Source: an uncultured Gammaproteobacteria bacterium (GTDB taxonomy: Bacteria; Pseudomonadota; Gammaproteobacteria; UBA4575). Taken from it: a stretch of 54,532 bases of DNA. How positions within the stretch are numbered: the stretch's first letter is position 1; each line of letters starts with the position of its first letter. The notes beneath the pieces were generated by a model. The model was not told the DNA's origin and searched no databases. It saw nothing but the letters and a program-made list of their open reading frames with translations. This document shows positions 27,751 through 35,944 of the stretch, piece after piece. The translations under genes and the position numbers were made by a program. The stretch is taken from positions 1 through 54,532 of the forward strand of contig CAJQLY010000033.1 in the NCBI GenBank assembly GCA_905479295.1, in the 5' to 3' direction.

Positions 27751-28280
27751 AGTGCTTCTCTACGTAAACGTTGAATGATTGGTAAAAAATCACGCTGCCA
27801 AATCTTATCGTTCATGACACCAACACGTTTATGCTGAATCACGCCCTGAGCATCGATTAAAAAAGTCTCTGGCGCACCATAGACACCAAAATCAATACCG
27901 ATACGCCCGTCATCATCAGCAATCGAGAAAGCGTAGGGATTACCTTCATCACGTAACCAAGCTCGTGCTTCGGCCTTATCAGTTTCTTTATAGTTCAGGC
28001 CATAGATTGGGATATCAGTCTTCGCTGCCAAAGCAACCAGATCTGGATGTTCATGCTTACAAGCAGGACACCAAGTAGCCCAGACATTGACTAAGGCAAT
28101 CTCACCAATTAAGTCTGCTTGGGTCACTGTTTTATCAGGATAAAATAGTGTCGACGCATTAAAACTAGGGATTGATTTTCCAACTAAGGGTGATGAGACT
28201 AATGATGGGTCTTTATACAATCCAACAAACAGAAAACCACTAATAACAAAGAAGAATAAAGCAGGAATTAGAGACTTCAT
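27747..28280 (-). CDS. ccmG: Thiol:disulfide oxidoreductase CcmG/DsbE
   Basis: A 177-residue thioredoxin-fold protein with an uncleaved N-terminal anchor (LIPALFFFVISGFLFVGLY). The active site C71-P-A-C74 lies in VNVWATWCPACKHEHPDL, the family-specific acidic loop in NYKETDKAEARAWL, and the cis-Pro in VYGAPETFLID. It passes electrons to CcmH and apocytochrome c. It overlaps ccmF and ccmH by four bases each. Confidence 0.95.
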   Translation of the reverse strand: MKSLIPALFFFVISGFLFVGLYKDPSLVSSPLVGKSIPSFNASTLFYPDKTVTQADLIGEIALVNVWATWCPACKHEHPDLVALAAKTDIPIYGLNYKETDKAEARAWLRDEGNPYAFSIADDDGRIGIDFGVYGAPETFLIDAQGVIQHKRVGVMNDKIWQRDFLPIIQRLRREAL

Positions 28281-30238
28281 GCGTTAGCAGACGTTGTCTT
28301 TCGTTGTGCGCGATAACGTCGATCTAATGCACCAACAATGCCACCTAAGGCCATCAATAAACAACCCATCCAGATCCATTGAATAAAGGGCCGGTAGTAC
28401 ACGCGTAGACCCCATTCATCGCGTGTTACAGGTTCTCCCAGAGCGACATACAAATCAGCAAAAATACCGGTGTAAATGCTTGCCTCTGTCATTGCATTAC
28501 GCTGGACGTTATAAATACGCTTTTCAGGTAATAATGTTGTTAGCAGTTGTTCACTTTTCTCTACCCGCACCGAGCCACGCATAGCGTCATAGTTAGGGCC
28601 TTTCACTGGGCCTACTCCTTCCAAAATAAAGTCATAACCTGAAACGCTAACCTTCTCACCTACTTTGACTGCTTGTTCTACTTGATCACTAAAAGAGCTA
28701 GTGAAGACTACGCCGATAATAAAAATACCCATACCAAAGTGAGCCAAGAGCATGCCATACATAGCCTTAGGCACCTTGGCATAAGCCTTTAACAATGGTG
28801 TTTGCGCATCCCGTTTATTGACCAAACGTACAACGGCATAGACCGAACTTAGAATCACCCAGGCTGCTGCTGCAATACCGATGCCAGTCATCACTGTATT
28901 GTTACCGTAGATAGCTAGCGGCAACACCAGCCCAACAACGATTGCTAAGATTGCTAGTACTTTAAGTCGATTAAGTAACTCACCTAGCTTCTCACGCCGC
29001 CATTTAGCCACTGGCCCTAGAGCCATCATGAAGATTAATGGCAACATCAGTGGCACAAAAACTGCTTCAAAATAAGGCGCACCTACTGACGATTTTGGCA
29101 TGCCCAAGGCATCTTCAAACAAGGGATACAAGGTCCCGATTAAAATAGTCAACATGGCCACGATCAAGAGCACATTATTCACTAGCAACATGGTTTCTTT
29201 TGAGACAATCTCATATTGACTCGTTGAAGAAAAACGCATCGCCCGCCAGGCATAGAGTGTTAGTGAACCTCCCACGACCAGCGCAAGGAAGCCTAAGATA
29301 TAAACACCACGTGCAGGGTCACTAGCAAATGAATGCACCGACACCAAGACACCAGACCGGACTAAAAAAGTACCTAGTAAGCTTAAGGAAAAAACAATAA
29401 TCGACAGTAGTATCGTCCAGCTCTTAAAGGTTGAACGTTTTTCTGTCACGGCTAGCGAATGGATTAATGCCGTACCCGCTAGCCAAGGCATGAATGATGC
29501 ATTCTCAACTGGATCCCAGAACCACCAACCGCCCCAACCTAATTCCTGATAGGCCCACCAGCTACCTAGTGCAATACCCACCGTTAAGAATACCCAAGCA
29601 AGATTAGCCCAAGGTCGTGACCAGCGTACCCAGGCTGAGTCCATCTCACCGCTTATTAAGGCAGCGATAGCAAAAGCAAAGGCGACAGAAAAGCCAACAT
29701 AGCCCATATAAAGCATCGGCGGGTGAATCACTAACCCGGGGTCTTGTAGTAAAGGATTTAGGTCTTTCCCTTGTAATGCAGCTGGAAACAGGCGATCAAA
29801 TGGATTCGAAGTGGCCAGAGTAAATAATAGAAAGCCAATACTGATCATACCCATAACACTGAGCACACGAGCCAATAGATCTTGCGGCAAACTACGACTG
29901 AAAATAGCAACGGCAAAGCCCCAACCCGATAACGCTAATACCCAAAGCAATAAAGAACCTTCATGTGCGCCCCAGACGGCTGAAATTCGATAGTAAATGG
30001 GTAACTCAGTATTTGAGTTATTAGCGATATAAAGCACTGAGAAATCATTAACAACAAAGCTATAGGCTAAGCAGATGAAGGCCAGCAATAAAAATAGAAA
30101 TTGTCCGATAGCAGTACTACGTCCCACTGCCATCCAATTAGCGTTATTCGTACTGGCTCCAATCAATGGAATACTCGCCTGCGCAATCGCCAAGCAAAGC
30201 GCCATAACCAAGGCAAAATGGCCAATCTCTGGAATCAT
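28277..30238 (-). CDS. ccmF: Cytochrome c heme lyase subunit CcmF
   Basis: A 653-residue polytopic membrane protein, the usual size, that ligates heme to apocytochrome c with CcmH and CcmI. The WWD heme-handling domain is in LGWGGWWFWDPVENASFMPWL (about residues 235-255). Other family stretches are YRISAVWGAHEGSLLLWVLAL (about 83-103), LNPLLQDPGLVIHPPMLYMGYVG (about 159-181) and HSFASDPARGVYIL. It lies 2 bases after ccmE and overlaps ccmG by four. Confidence 0.96.
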   Translation of the reverse strand: MIPEIGHFALVMALCLAIAQASIPLIGASTNNANWMAVGRSTAIGQFLFLLLAFICLAYSFVVNDFSVLYIANNSNTELPIYYRISAVWGAHEGSLLLWVLALSGWGFAVAIFSRSLPQDLLARVLSVMGMISIGFLLFTLATSNPFDRLFPAALQGKDLNPLLQDPGLVIHPPMLYMGYVGFSVAFAFAIAALISGEMDSAWVRWSRPWANLAWVFLTVGIALGSWWAYQELGWGGWWFWDPVENASFMPWLAGTALIHSLAVTEKRSTFKSWTILLSIIVFSLSLLGTFLVRSGVLVSVHSFASDPARGVYILGFLALVVGGSLTLYAWRAMRFSSTSQYEIVSKETMLLVNNVLLIVAMLTILIGTLYPLFEDALGMPKSSVGAPYFEAVFVPLMLPLIFMMALGPVAKWRREKLGELLNRLKVLAILAIVVGLVLPLAIYGNNTVMTGIGIAAAAWVILSSVYAVVRLVNKRDAQTPLLKAYAKVPKAMYGMLLAHFGMGIFIIGVVFTSSFSDQVEQAVKVGEKVSVSGYDFILEGVGPVKGPNYDAMRGSVRVEKSEQLLTTLLPEKRIYNVQRNAMTEASIYTGIFADLYVALGEPVTRDEWGLRVYYRPFIQWIWMGCLLMALGGIVGALDRRYRAQRKTTSANA

Positions 30239-30240
30239 GT

Positions 30241-30705
30241 TTATTCTACTGTTGTCTTAGGGATAGATACTGGGTGTTCGCCGCCTGCGGCCTTCAATGC
30301 CTCAGCAACTTCTGGTGGCATATAGTTTTCATCATGTTTTGCTAACACTTCTTGAGCGACAAATAGACCGCTTGCATTGAGTTTACCCTGCGCAACAATC
30401 CCTTGACCCTCACGAAATAAATCAGGTAGCAAACCGGTATATTCCACCTGCACTTGACCTTGCATATCAGTTAGAGAGAACTGTGTGGTAATACCGTCAG
30501 GCATACGCACAACACTACCCTCCACTACTAAACCACCGAGACGAAATAACTGATCTTCAGTTACCTCAGCCTCACTCAGTTGGGATGGGCTGTAAAAATA
30601 GAGTAGATTTTTTTGGAATGCGAATAAGGCCAAGGCGGTCGCTGCGGCAAAGCCACTGATCAAAACAATCACAAAAATCATTCGTTGCTTACGTTTAGTC
30701 GCCAT
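30241..30705 (-). CDS. ccmE: Heme chaperone CcmE
   Basis: A 154-residue periplasmic heme carrier anchored by an N-terminal helix (MIFVIVLISGFAAATALALFAF, residues 9-30). The OB-fold domain ends with VLAKHDENYMPPEV, where H124 is the histidine that binds heme covalently and the nearby Tyr (Y128) is conserved. It starts 3 bases after the ccmD stop. Confidence 0.96.
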   Translation of the reverse strand: MATKRKQRMIFVIVLISGFAAATALALFAFQKNLLYFYSPSQLSEAEVTEDQLFRLGGLVVEGSVVRMPDGITTQFSLTDMQGQVQVEYTGLLPDLFREGQGIVAQGKLNASGLFVAQEVLAKHDENYMPPEVAEALKAAGGEHPVSIPKTTVE

Positions 30706-30708
30706 TAG

Positions 30709-30861
30709 TTAGTCCTCTTCACTTAACTCTTGTATCTGTTGCAAAATTTGTTTACGACGCATTGTCGCGAAAACTAGGTTTGCAAGTAATACCCCAGCAG
30801 TGAGCCCATAAGAACCCCAAACGTAGAAGGCATAGCCACCCATATGGAAGAATTCACTCAT
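30709..30861 (-). CDS. ccmD: Heme exporter protein CcmD
   Basis: A 50-residue single-pass protein between ccmC and ccmE. It begins MSEFFHMGGYAFYVWGSYGL, which contains the CcmD pattern F.MGGYA.YVW.SYG, continues with the helix TAGVLLANLVFATM, and ends with a basic then acidic tail (RRKQILQQIQELSEED). CcmD stabilises the CcmABC complex that loads heme on CcmE. Its ATG overlaps the ccmC stop by four bases and its stop is 3 bases before ccmE. Confidence 0.93.
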   Translation of the reverse strand: MSEFFHMGGYAFYVWGSYGLTAGVLLANLVFATMRRKQILQQIQELSEED

Positions 30862-31598
30862 ACCGCCTCCTTCAACAGAGCTTTAACCCAACTGGTATTA
30901 CGTTCTCGTAATAACAACTCAGTACGTGCACGTTTAAATAGTACTGCGAAAAAATAAGCTTTAAAGGCTAAAGCCATTACCAATAATGGTATCAACATAC
31001 TCGGATGTGCCGATGGCGAGTCAAATTTACTGACTGTTGGCCCTTGATGTAAGGTGTTCCACCACTCTACTGAGTAATGAATAATCGGAATATTAACAAT
31101 CCCGACTAAGGTCAAGATAGCGGCAGCCCTAGCACCTGCACGCTCATCATCAAAAGCGCCAGAAAGAGCAATCACACCAAAATAGAGGAATAGTAAAACC
31201 AGCTCTGAGGTTAAGCGTGCATCCCAGACCCAATAGGCACCCCACATTGGCTTGCCCCATAGCATGCCTGTGATTAGTGCTAATGCCGTAAACGAGGCAC
31301 CAATAACTGCACATTGTGCGATCATAATTTCAGCGACTTTAATGCGCCAAATCAAAGTAACTATGGCAGCAGATGCCATCACCATGTAGCCAAACATCGA
31401 TAGCCAGGCAGCCGGTACGTGCACATACATAATGCGTACAGTCTCACCCTGTTGATAATCGGCAGGAGAATTCAGTAAGGAATAGTAGAGCCCGACACTC
31501 ATCAATAATGCTGCAATAATACTCGCCCATTTCTGCCAACTGGCAGACCATGAATAAAAGTATTGAGGTGAGGCGTATTTATGTAAAAAGGTAAACAT
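30858..31598 (-). CDS. ccmC: Heme exporter protein CcmC
   Basis: A 246-residue membrane protein with six predicted helices and the WWD-type motif in MLWGKPMWGAYWVWDARLTSE (about residues 121-141), plus conserved histidines in RIMYVHVPAAWLSMFGY and SVEWWNTLHQG. It handles heme for CcmE together with CcmA, CcmB and CcmD. I start at the ATG at 31598, one base after the ccmB stop (TAAGATG). The upstream extension to 31637 lies inside ccmB and has no family match. Confidence 0.94.
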   Translation of the reverse strand: MFTFLHKYASPQYFYSWSASWQKWASIIAALLMSVGLYYSLLNSPADYQQGETVRIMYVHVPAAWLSMFGYMVMASAAIVTLIWRIKVAEIMIAQCAVIGASFTALALITGMLWGKPMWGAYWVWDARLTSELVLLFLYFGVIALSGAFDDERAGARAAAILTLVGIVNIPIIHYSVEWWNTLHQGPTVSKFDSPSAHPSMLIPLLVMALAFKAYFFAVLFKRARTELLLRERNTSWVKALLKEAV

Positions 31599-31599
31599 C

Positions 31600-32265
31600 T
31601 TAGTTATATGAAACTCGTAAGGCCGCCACAACAGCAAACGGCACTAATAAGATTGAAACAATTAAGAACGCTGCAAGTAACGCATAATAACCGCTGACCG
31701 GTTGATTTACAGCTGCAGCATTAATTGCCATGGTGGAAAAAATCAGTACAGGGACATAGAAAGGTAACGTTAGTAAAGAAGATAAAACGCCACCGCCCCT
31801 AAGACTCAAGGTTAATGCCACTCCAACCGCACCTAACAGACTCAAAATGGGCGTGCTAATTAATAGTGTGATAATCAGACTAGGCAGTGCTTGCGGCGGT
31901 AAAAACAACAAAAATGACATCAGCGGCGCAATAATAACCAAGGGTAGACCGATACTGACCCAGTGAGCGGCGATCTTTGCGCTAATCAAGACCACTTTAG
32001 AACCCGGCATCAGTAGCAATTGCTCAAGTGAGCCATCACCGTAGTCAGAGCGAAACATACTATCCATTGATATCAGCGCGGCCAGCAAGGCGGTAACCCA
32101 GATGACACCTGCTGACAATTCGGCGAGAAAGGCGTGATCGGGTGTTACCCCTAGTGGGAACATACTCACGACCATAATGAAAAAGACTAATGGGTTAGCT
32201 AATTCACGTCGACGCCTTATTGCCAATAGCATATCTCGTTTAAATATGAATAAAAACAGACGCAT
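31600..32265 (-). CDS. ccmB: Heme exporter protein CcmB
   Basis: A 221-residue ABC permease with six hydrophobic segments. Family stretches: FKRDMLLAIRRRRELANPLVFF (about residues 8-29), SAGVIWVTALLAALISMDSMF (about 51-71), FRSDYGDGSLEQLLLMPGS, and SLRGGGVLSSLLTLPFYVPVLIFST near the end. It pairs with the CcmA ATPase, 3 bases upstream, in the step that frees holo-CcmE. Confidence 0.95.
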   Translation of the reverse strand: MRLFLFIFKRDMLLAIRRRRELANPLVFFIMVVSMFPLGVTPDHAFLAELSAGVIWVTALLAALISMDSMFRSDYGDGSLEQLLLMPGSKVVLISAKIAAHWVSIGLPLVIIAPLMSFLLFLPPQALPSLIITLLISTPILSLLGAVGVALTLSLRGGGVLSSLLTLPFYVPVLIFSTMAINAAAVNQPVSGYYALLAAFLIVSILLVPFAVVAALRVSYN

Positions 32266-32268
32266 AGT

Positions 32269-32916
32269 CTACTTTTTTGCACTCTCGTTAAGGTCTAAAT
32301 TTCGAATTGTTGCTGTTCCCAAATCCAACCCTCTATGGGTTGTTAGAATTAACATGCCACCATTCGCTAAGTGTGCTTGTAAGCACGCTTCGATGGCTGC
32401 AATGAAATCGACATCTAACGCAGTCAATGGTTCATCGAGTACCCATAACGGCTGTTCAGACAAAAACAATCGTGCCAGAGCGACGCGACGCTGCTGTCCT
32501 GCTGATAAGCGCGAACAAATAACACCTAACCGTTGGCGTAGCCCTACCTTTTCCGCTAATTCAACCATTGAGTCTGCTCCACAGCCATTTAGCGCATAAT
32601 GTAAGCGCAAATTTTCACGCACACTTAACTCTTGTTTAATCGCTGACTGATGCCCAATAAATAACAGTTCTCGCTGATAGGCCTGTTCATCTGCCGTAAT
32701 CGGGCGGCCATTCCAGAGTACGTCACCCTCTATGGCCGTCGTTAGACCTGTAATAATCCTTAATAAGCTGGTTTTACCGCTACCATTAGCCCCCTGTACT
32801 AATAAGGCCTCACCCGCATGTAATTCAAAGGTAAGATTATCAAATAGCACACGGCCACCACGCTCACATTGAAGTGCGGTGCTTTGCAAGGAATTGGATT
32901 TTTTGTACTTGGACAT
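32269..32916 (-). CDS. ccmA: Cytochrome c biogenesis ATP-binding protein CcmA
   Basis: A 215-residue ABC ATPase. It starts MSKYKKSNSLQSTALQCERG, with Walker A GANGSGKT (in LVQGANGSGKTSLLRIITGL), signature LSAGQQRRVALARLFLSE, Walker B LWVLDEPLTALD and H-loop TTHRG. I chose the ATG at 32916; the frame runs on to a TTG at 32946 that adds residues unlike the family. It heads the ccmABCDEFGHI operon, which is tightly packed and complete. The 114-base upstream gap is shared with the divergent tetraheme cytochrome gene. Confidence 0.94.
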   Translation of the reverse strand: MSKYKKSNSLQSTALQCERGGRVLFDNLTFELHAGEALLVQGANGSGKTSLLRIITGLTTAIEGDVLWNGRPITADEQAYQRELLFIGHQSAIKQELSVRENLRLHYALNGCGADSMVELAEKVGLRQRLGVICSRLSAGQQRRVALARLFLSEQPLWVLDEPLTALDVDFIAAIEACLQAHLANGGMLILTTHRGLDLGTATIRNLDLNESAKK

Positions 32917-33060
32917 TAGTGCTTTAATGCATACACAGTGAATCAAGCCCTGTATGCTTCTTGTTCACATTCTTGAGATCACGAATTCACGTTGTTACGC
33001 GGCCTAATATTACATAAAATGCTGCTTAATTATTCGCATACTAGCACCCAATAAAAAATA

Positions 33061-33618
33061 ATGTCAGATCGCAAAAAATACACTTTAGGTTTCATCTCCG
33101 TTTTCGGTTTCATTGCCCTTATCGGCCTTGGCTTCTTTTCTGCCCTCGGCTCCTCGGTGGCACTAGAAAAAACTAATACGGTCGAATTTTGTACTTCCTG
33201 CCACTCGATGCAATGGGTCAAAGAAGAATGGATGGAGTCGGTTCACTATAAGAATGCCTCCGGCGTCCGCGCTGGCTGCCCAGACTGTCACGTCCCTCAC
33301 TCCTTGGGGCCTAAGTTGATGGCCAAGGTGATGGCAGCAAAAGATGTCTGGGGCGAGATCATGGGCACCATCGATACCGAAGAAAAATTTGAAGCGCATC
33401 GCTGGGAAATGGCTAATCGTGTCTGGGCGACAATGGAAGCCACTGATTCACGTGAATGTCGCAGCTGTCACAGCTTTGACGCGATGGATCCAAGTGAGCA
33501 AGAAAAAACATCTCGCAAGAAGCATAGGAAGGCACAAAAACGTGGACAGACCTGTATCGAATGTCACAAAGGTGTCGCCCATGAAGAACCAACTGAGCCC
33601 GATACGGATGAAGGCTAA
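33061..33618 (+). CDS. NapC/NirT-family membrane-anchored tetraheme cytochrome c
   Basis: A 185-residue cytochrome with an N-terminal membrane anchor (FISVFGFIALIGLGFFSALG, residues 11-30) and four CXXCH heme sites: C44-C47-H48, C73-C76-H77, C133-C136-H137 and C165-C168-H169. Members of this family (PF03264) take electrons from quinol, or exchange them with it, and pass them to periplasmic partners. Nitrate, nitrite, TMAO and hydroxylamine systems are known users. No reductase gene is adjacent; instead it lies 130 bases upstream of fccAB and divergent from ccm. It could link FccAB to the quinone pool (inference). The start ATG has no clear ribosome site. Confidence 0.9.
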   Translation: MSDRKKYTLGFISVFGFIALIGLGFFSALGSSVALEKTNTVEFCTSCHSMQWVKEEWMESVHYKNASGVRAGCPDCHVPHSLGPKLMAKVMAAKDVWGEIMGTIDTEEKFEAHRWEMANRVWATMEATDSRECRSCHSFDAMDPSEQEKTSRKKHRKAQKRGQTCIECHKGVAHEEPTEPDTDEG

Positions 33619-33676
33619 TCAGTTTTAAAAAATCAATGCTACCTAAGCCCAATATGCTTATAGAGAATCATTGAAT

Positions 33677-33708
33677 TAGGCGCCTAAAGTGTTGCTCATA
33701 GGCGCCTA
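33677..33708. promoter_or_regulatory. Two copies of the palindrome TAGGCGCCTA, 22 bp apart (candidate operator)
   Basis: Perfect 10-bp palindromes TAGGCGCCTA occupy 33677-33686 and 33699-33708. Their centres are 22 bp apart, about two DNA turns. The second lies inside the spacer of the putative fccA promoter and the first just upstream of its -35. In RNA the two copies could pair as a 10-bp hairpin, but there is no U-run for termination. Confidence 0.55.
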
Positions 33709-33721
33709 TCTACAGCATACT
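33692..33721 (+). promoter_or_regulatory. Candidate sigma-70-type promoter of fccAB
   Basis: The -35-like TTGCTC (33692-33697) and -10-like CATACT (33716-33721) are separated by 18 bp that contain the second TAGGCGCCTA palindrome. Transcription would start near 33728, giving a leader of about 20 bases that contains the ribosome site GAGGAG (33735-33740). Confidence 0.45.
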
Positions 33722-33748
33722 ACTGTCTTAATCTGAGGAGTTCTAATA

Positions 33749-34405
33749 ATGAGAATAAAAGCTACTGCAACGGCCCTGCTTTGCATGGCCTCGCTGATGG
33801 GTACGACCGCTAGCGCGGATCCTGCTCGCCAAGCAATGTTGGTGAATACCTGTGTTGCCTGCCATGGTGAGGCTGGAAATAGTGTTGGCCCAGCTATCCC
33901 AACCCTTGCTGGTCTATCACCTAATTATTTAATGGGTGCGATGTTGGCCTATAAATATCCTGATGCTGACGAATTAGAAGCTGTTATAGATGCTGACCCA
34001 GCATTCGAGGATGTCGAAGCATTCAACCGTTATGGCACGATCATGAATCGCCTTGCTAGCGGCTACACAGAAGAAGAAATTAAAATGATCGCTGCTTACT
34101 TCAGTGACCAAGAAATGCAGCGAGCAACGCAAGACTTTGATAGCGCACAAGCCAAAAAAGGTAAGAAACTTCATACCAAGTACTGTGAAAAGTGCCATGA
34201 AGATGAAGGCCGTGTAGCTGATGATGATACCGGTGTACTCGCAGGCCAATGGGCACCTTACTTCCTATATAGCATGGCAGACTTCAACAACGGCGATCGT
34301 GATATGCCTAAAAAAATGAAGATCAAGCTTAAGGAAATCCAAGACAGTGTAGGTCACGCTGGCTTTGAACAACTTGCGCATTACTACGCAAGTATCACTG
34401 ACTAG
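33749..34405 (+). CDS. fccA: Diheme cytochrome c subunit of flavocytochrome c sulfide dehydrogenase
   Basis: A 218-residue periplasmic cytochrome with a signal peptide (MRIKATATALLCMASLMG, cleavage after ASA at about 23). It has two class I heme domains: C35-VA-C38-H39 with a likely Met ligand at M99 (TIMNRLASGYTEEEI), and C146-EK-C149-H150 with a likely Met in DMPKKMKIKLKEI. The two-domain c4-like form is what FccA of purple sulfur bacteria has. It is the partner of fccB, 15 bases downstream. GAGGAG precedes the ATG by eight bases. Confidence 0.9.
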   Translation: MRIKATATALLCMASLMGTTASADPARQAMLVNTCVACHGEAGNSVGPAIPTLAGLSPNYLMGAMLAYKYPDADELEAVIDADPAFEDVEAFNRYGTIMNRLASGYTEEEIKMIAAYFSDQEMQRATQDFDSAQAKKGKKLHTKYCEKCHEDEGRVADDDTGVLAGQWAPYFLYSMADFNNGDRDMPKKMKIKLKEIQDSVGHAGFEQLAHYYASITD

Positions 34406-34420
34406 TCGAGGACACAAACA

Positions 34421-35704
34421 ATGAAAAAATTAAATCGTAGAGATTTTATTAAATACGGTAGTGGCACAGTAGCTGCTGGAGCGGTCACTCTAGGTGCTCC
34501 TAATATTGCACTAGGCTCGACTAAAAAAGTTGTCGTTGTCGGTGGTGGTGCCGGTGGCGCGATTGCTGCCAAATATATCAAGAGAGCAGATAGCTCAATT
34601 GATGTGACGCTGATCGAAACCAATAAAGAATATTACACCTGCTTCATGAGCAATGAAGTACTAGGTGGTGACCGAGACATTAGTACCATTCGTCATGGTT
34701 ATGAGGGCTTGAAGAAACATGGCATTAATGTAGTACATGCTAAGGCTACTGGCGTTGATCATGACAGTAAGAAAGTTGTTACCGATGCCGGTGATAGCTT
34801 TGGCTATGATCGCCTTGTACTTTCACCAGGTGTTTCTCTTAAGTACGGTGTAATCGAGGGTTATGACGAAGCTGCTGCTGAAGCCATGCCACATGCTTGG
34901 AAAGCAGGCCCACAGACTGGCTTACTACGTAAGCAACTGGTTGAAATGAAAGATGGTGGCACAGTCATTATCGCACCTCCAGGCAACCCATTCCGCTGTC
35001 CTCCAGGACCTTATGAGCGTGCCTGCCAAATTGCGCACTATCTCAAGCATAACAAGCCCAAGTCGAAGATTTTAGTCATCGATGCAAAAGACAAGTTTTC
35101 CAAGCAAGGCTTATTTATGCAAGGCTGGAAAGCATGTTATGACGGCATGATTGATTGGGTACCTGCAGCTGATACCGGTGGTGGTGTAACCTCAGTTAAT
35201 GCGGCTGAAATGACAGTCTCAACCGACTTTGATGATATTCAAGGTGATGTAATCAATATTATCCCACCTCAACATGCTGGCCATATCGCACATGTTGCTG
35301 GTGTAACTGATGACTCTGGTTGGTGCCCTGTTAATCTAGGTACTTTTGAATCTAAGATTCATGCCGGTGTTTATGTTATTGGTGATGCTAGTGCAGCAAA
35401 AGGCATGCCTAAGTCAGGTTATGCAGCAAACTCACAGGGTAAAGTATGTGCTACTGCGATCGTTGCTTCATTAAATGATATTGAGATGACTGCTCCTTCA
35501 TATGTTAATACTTGCTATAGCTTGATTGCACCTGATTATGGTATTTCAGTCGCAGCGGTTTACCGTTTAGCTGAAGATCATTCAAAGATTGCAAAGGTTG
35601 CTGGTGGTCTAACCCCTGGTGATGCGAGTAAGGAAGCGTTACAACGTGAAGTGCAATATGCCTACAGTTGGTACGATAATATCGTTGCCGATATGTTTAC
35701 CTAA
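34421..35704 (+). CDS. fccB: Sulfide dehydrogenase (flavocytochrome c) flavoprotein subunit
   Basis: A 427-residue FAD protein that oxidises sulfide in the periplasm. The Tat signal is [20 protein letters not shown], consistent with export of a folded flavoprotein. The FAD motif is [17 protein letters not shown] (about residues 37-53). Three key cysteines line up with characterised FccB: C74 (in [10 protein letters not shown]) for covalent FAD, and C193 ([12 protein letters not shown]) plus C365 ([14 protein letters not shown]) for the redox disulfide at the flavin. The match of both the covalent-FAD cysteine and the disulfide separates it from ordinary sulfide:quinone reductases. GAGGA lies eight bases before the ATG, and a strong terminator follows. 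Confidence 0.95.
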   Translation: MKKLNRRDFIKYGSGTVAAGAVTLGAPNIALGSTKKVVVVGGGAGGAIAAKYIKRADSSIDVTLIETNKEYYTCFMSNEVLGGDRDISTIRHGYEGLKKHGINVVHAKATGVDHDSKKVVTDAGDSFGYDRLVLSPGVSLKYGVIEGYDEAAAEAMPHAWKAGPQTGLLRKQLVEMKDGGTVIIAPPGNPFRCPPGPYERACQIAHYLKHNKPKSKILVIDAKDKFSKQGLFMQGWKACYDGMIDWVPAADTGGGVTSVNAAEMTVSTDFDDIQGDVINIIPPQHAGHIAHVAGVTDDSGWCPVNLGTFESKIHAGVYVIGDASAAKGMPKSGYAANSQGKVCATAIVASLNDIEMTAPSYVNTCYSLIAPDYGISVAAVYRLAEDHSKIAKVAGGLTPGDASKEALQREVQYAYSWYDNIVADMFT

Positions 35705-35724
35705 ATAATCGCTGTTTTAGGTGA

Positions 35725-35754
35725 AAAAAGCGGGGCTTAGGCCCCGTTTTTTTT
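35725..35754 (+). terminator. Intrinsic terminator of fccAB
   Basis: Stem CGGGGC (35731-35736) / GCCCCG (35741-35746) with loop TTAG, followed by eight T and preceded by an A-tract. It lies 26 bases after the fccB stop. Confidence 0.9.
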
Positions 35755-35944
35755 GCTTTAGTTTTAATCCCAGAAAACAACTAGTAATCCCTATAAATAA
35801 GCGCTAAATATTACATATCAACATAACTCTCTGATTGATTATTTAATATACTAGACACTACTATCCAAGCAACTTCAGCAAGCCAAGCATGATGAAATAA
35901 TCAGTACGCCTGCATAAGAACAACTATCACCCCAAATTGAAAGA
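35755..35944. other. Intergenic region upstream of mfd
   Basis: A/T-rich, no gene. A -10-like TATACT at 35847-35852 could serve mfd but no good -35 is seen at the right distance. Confidence 0.3.
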
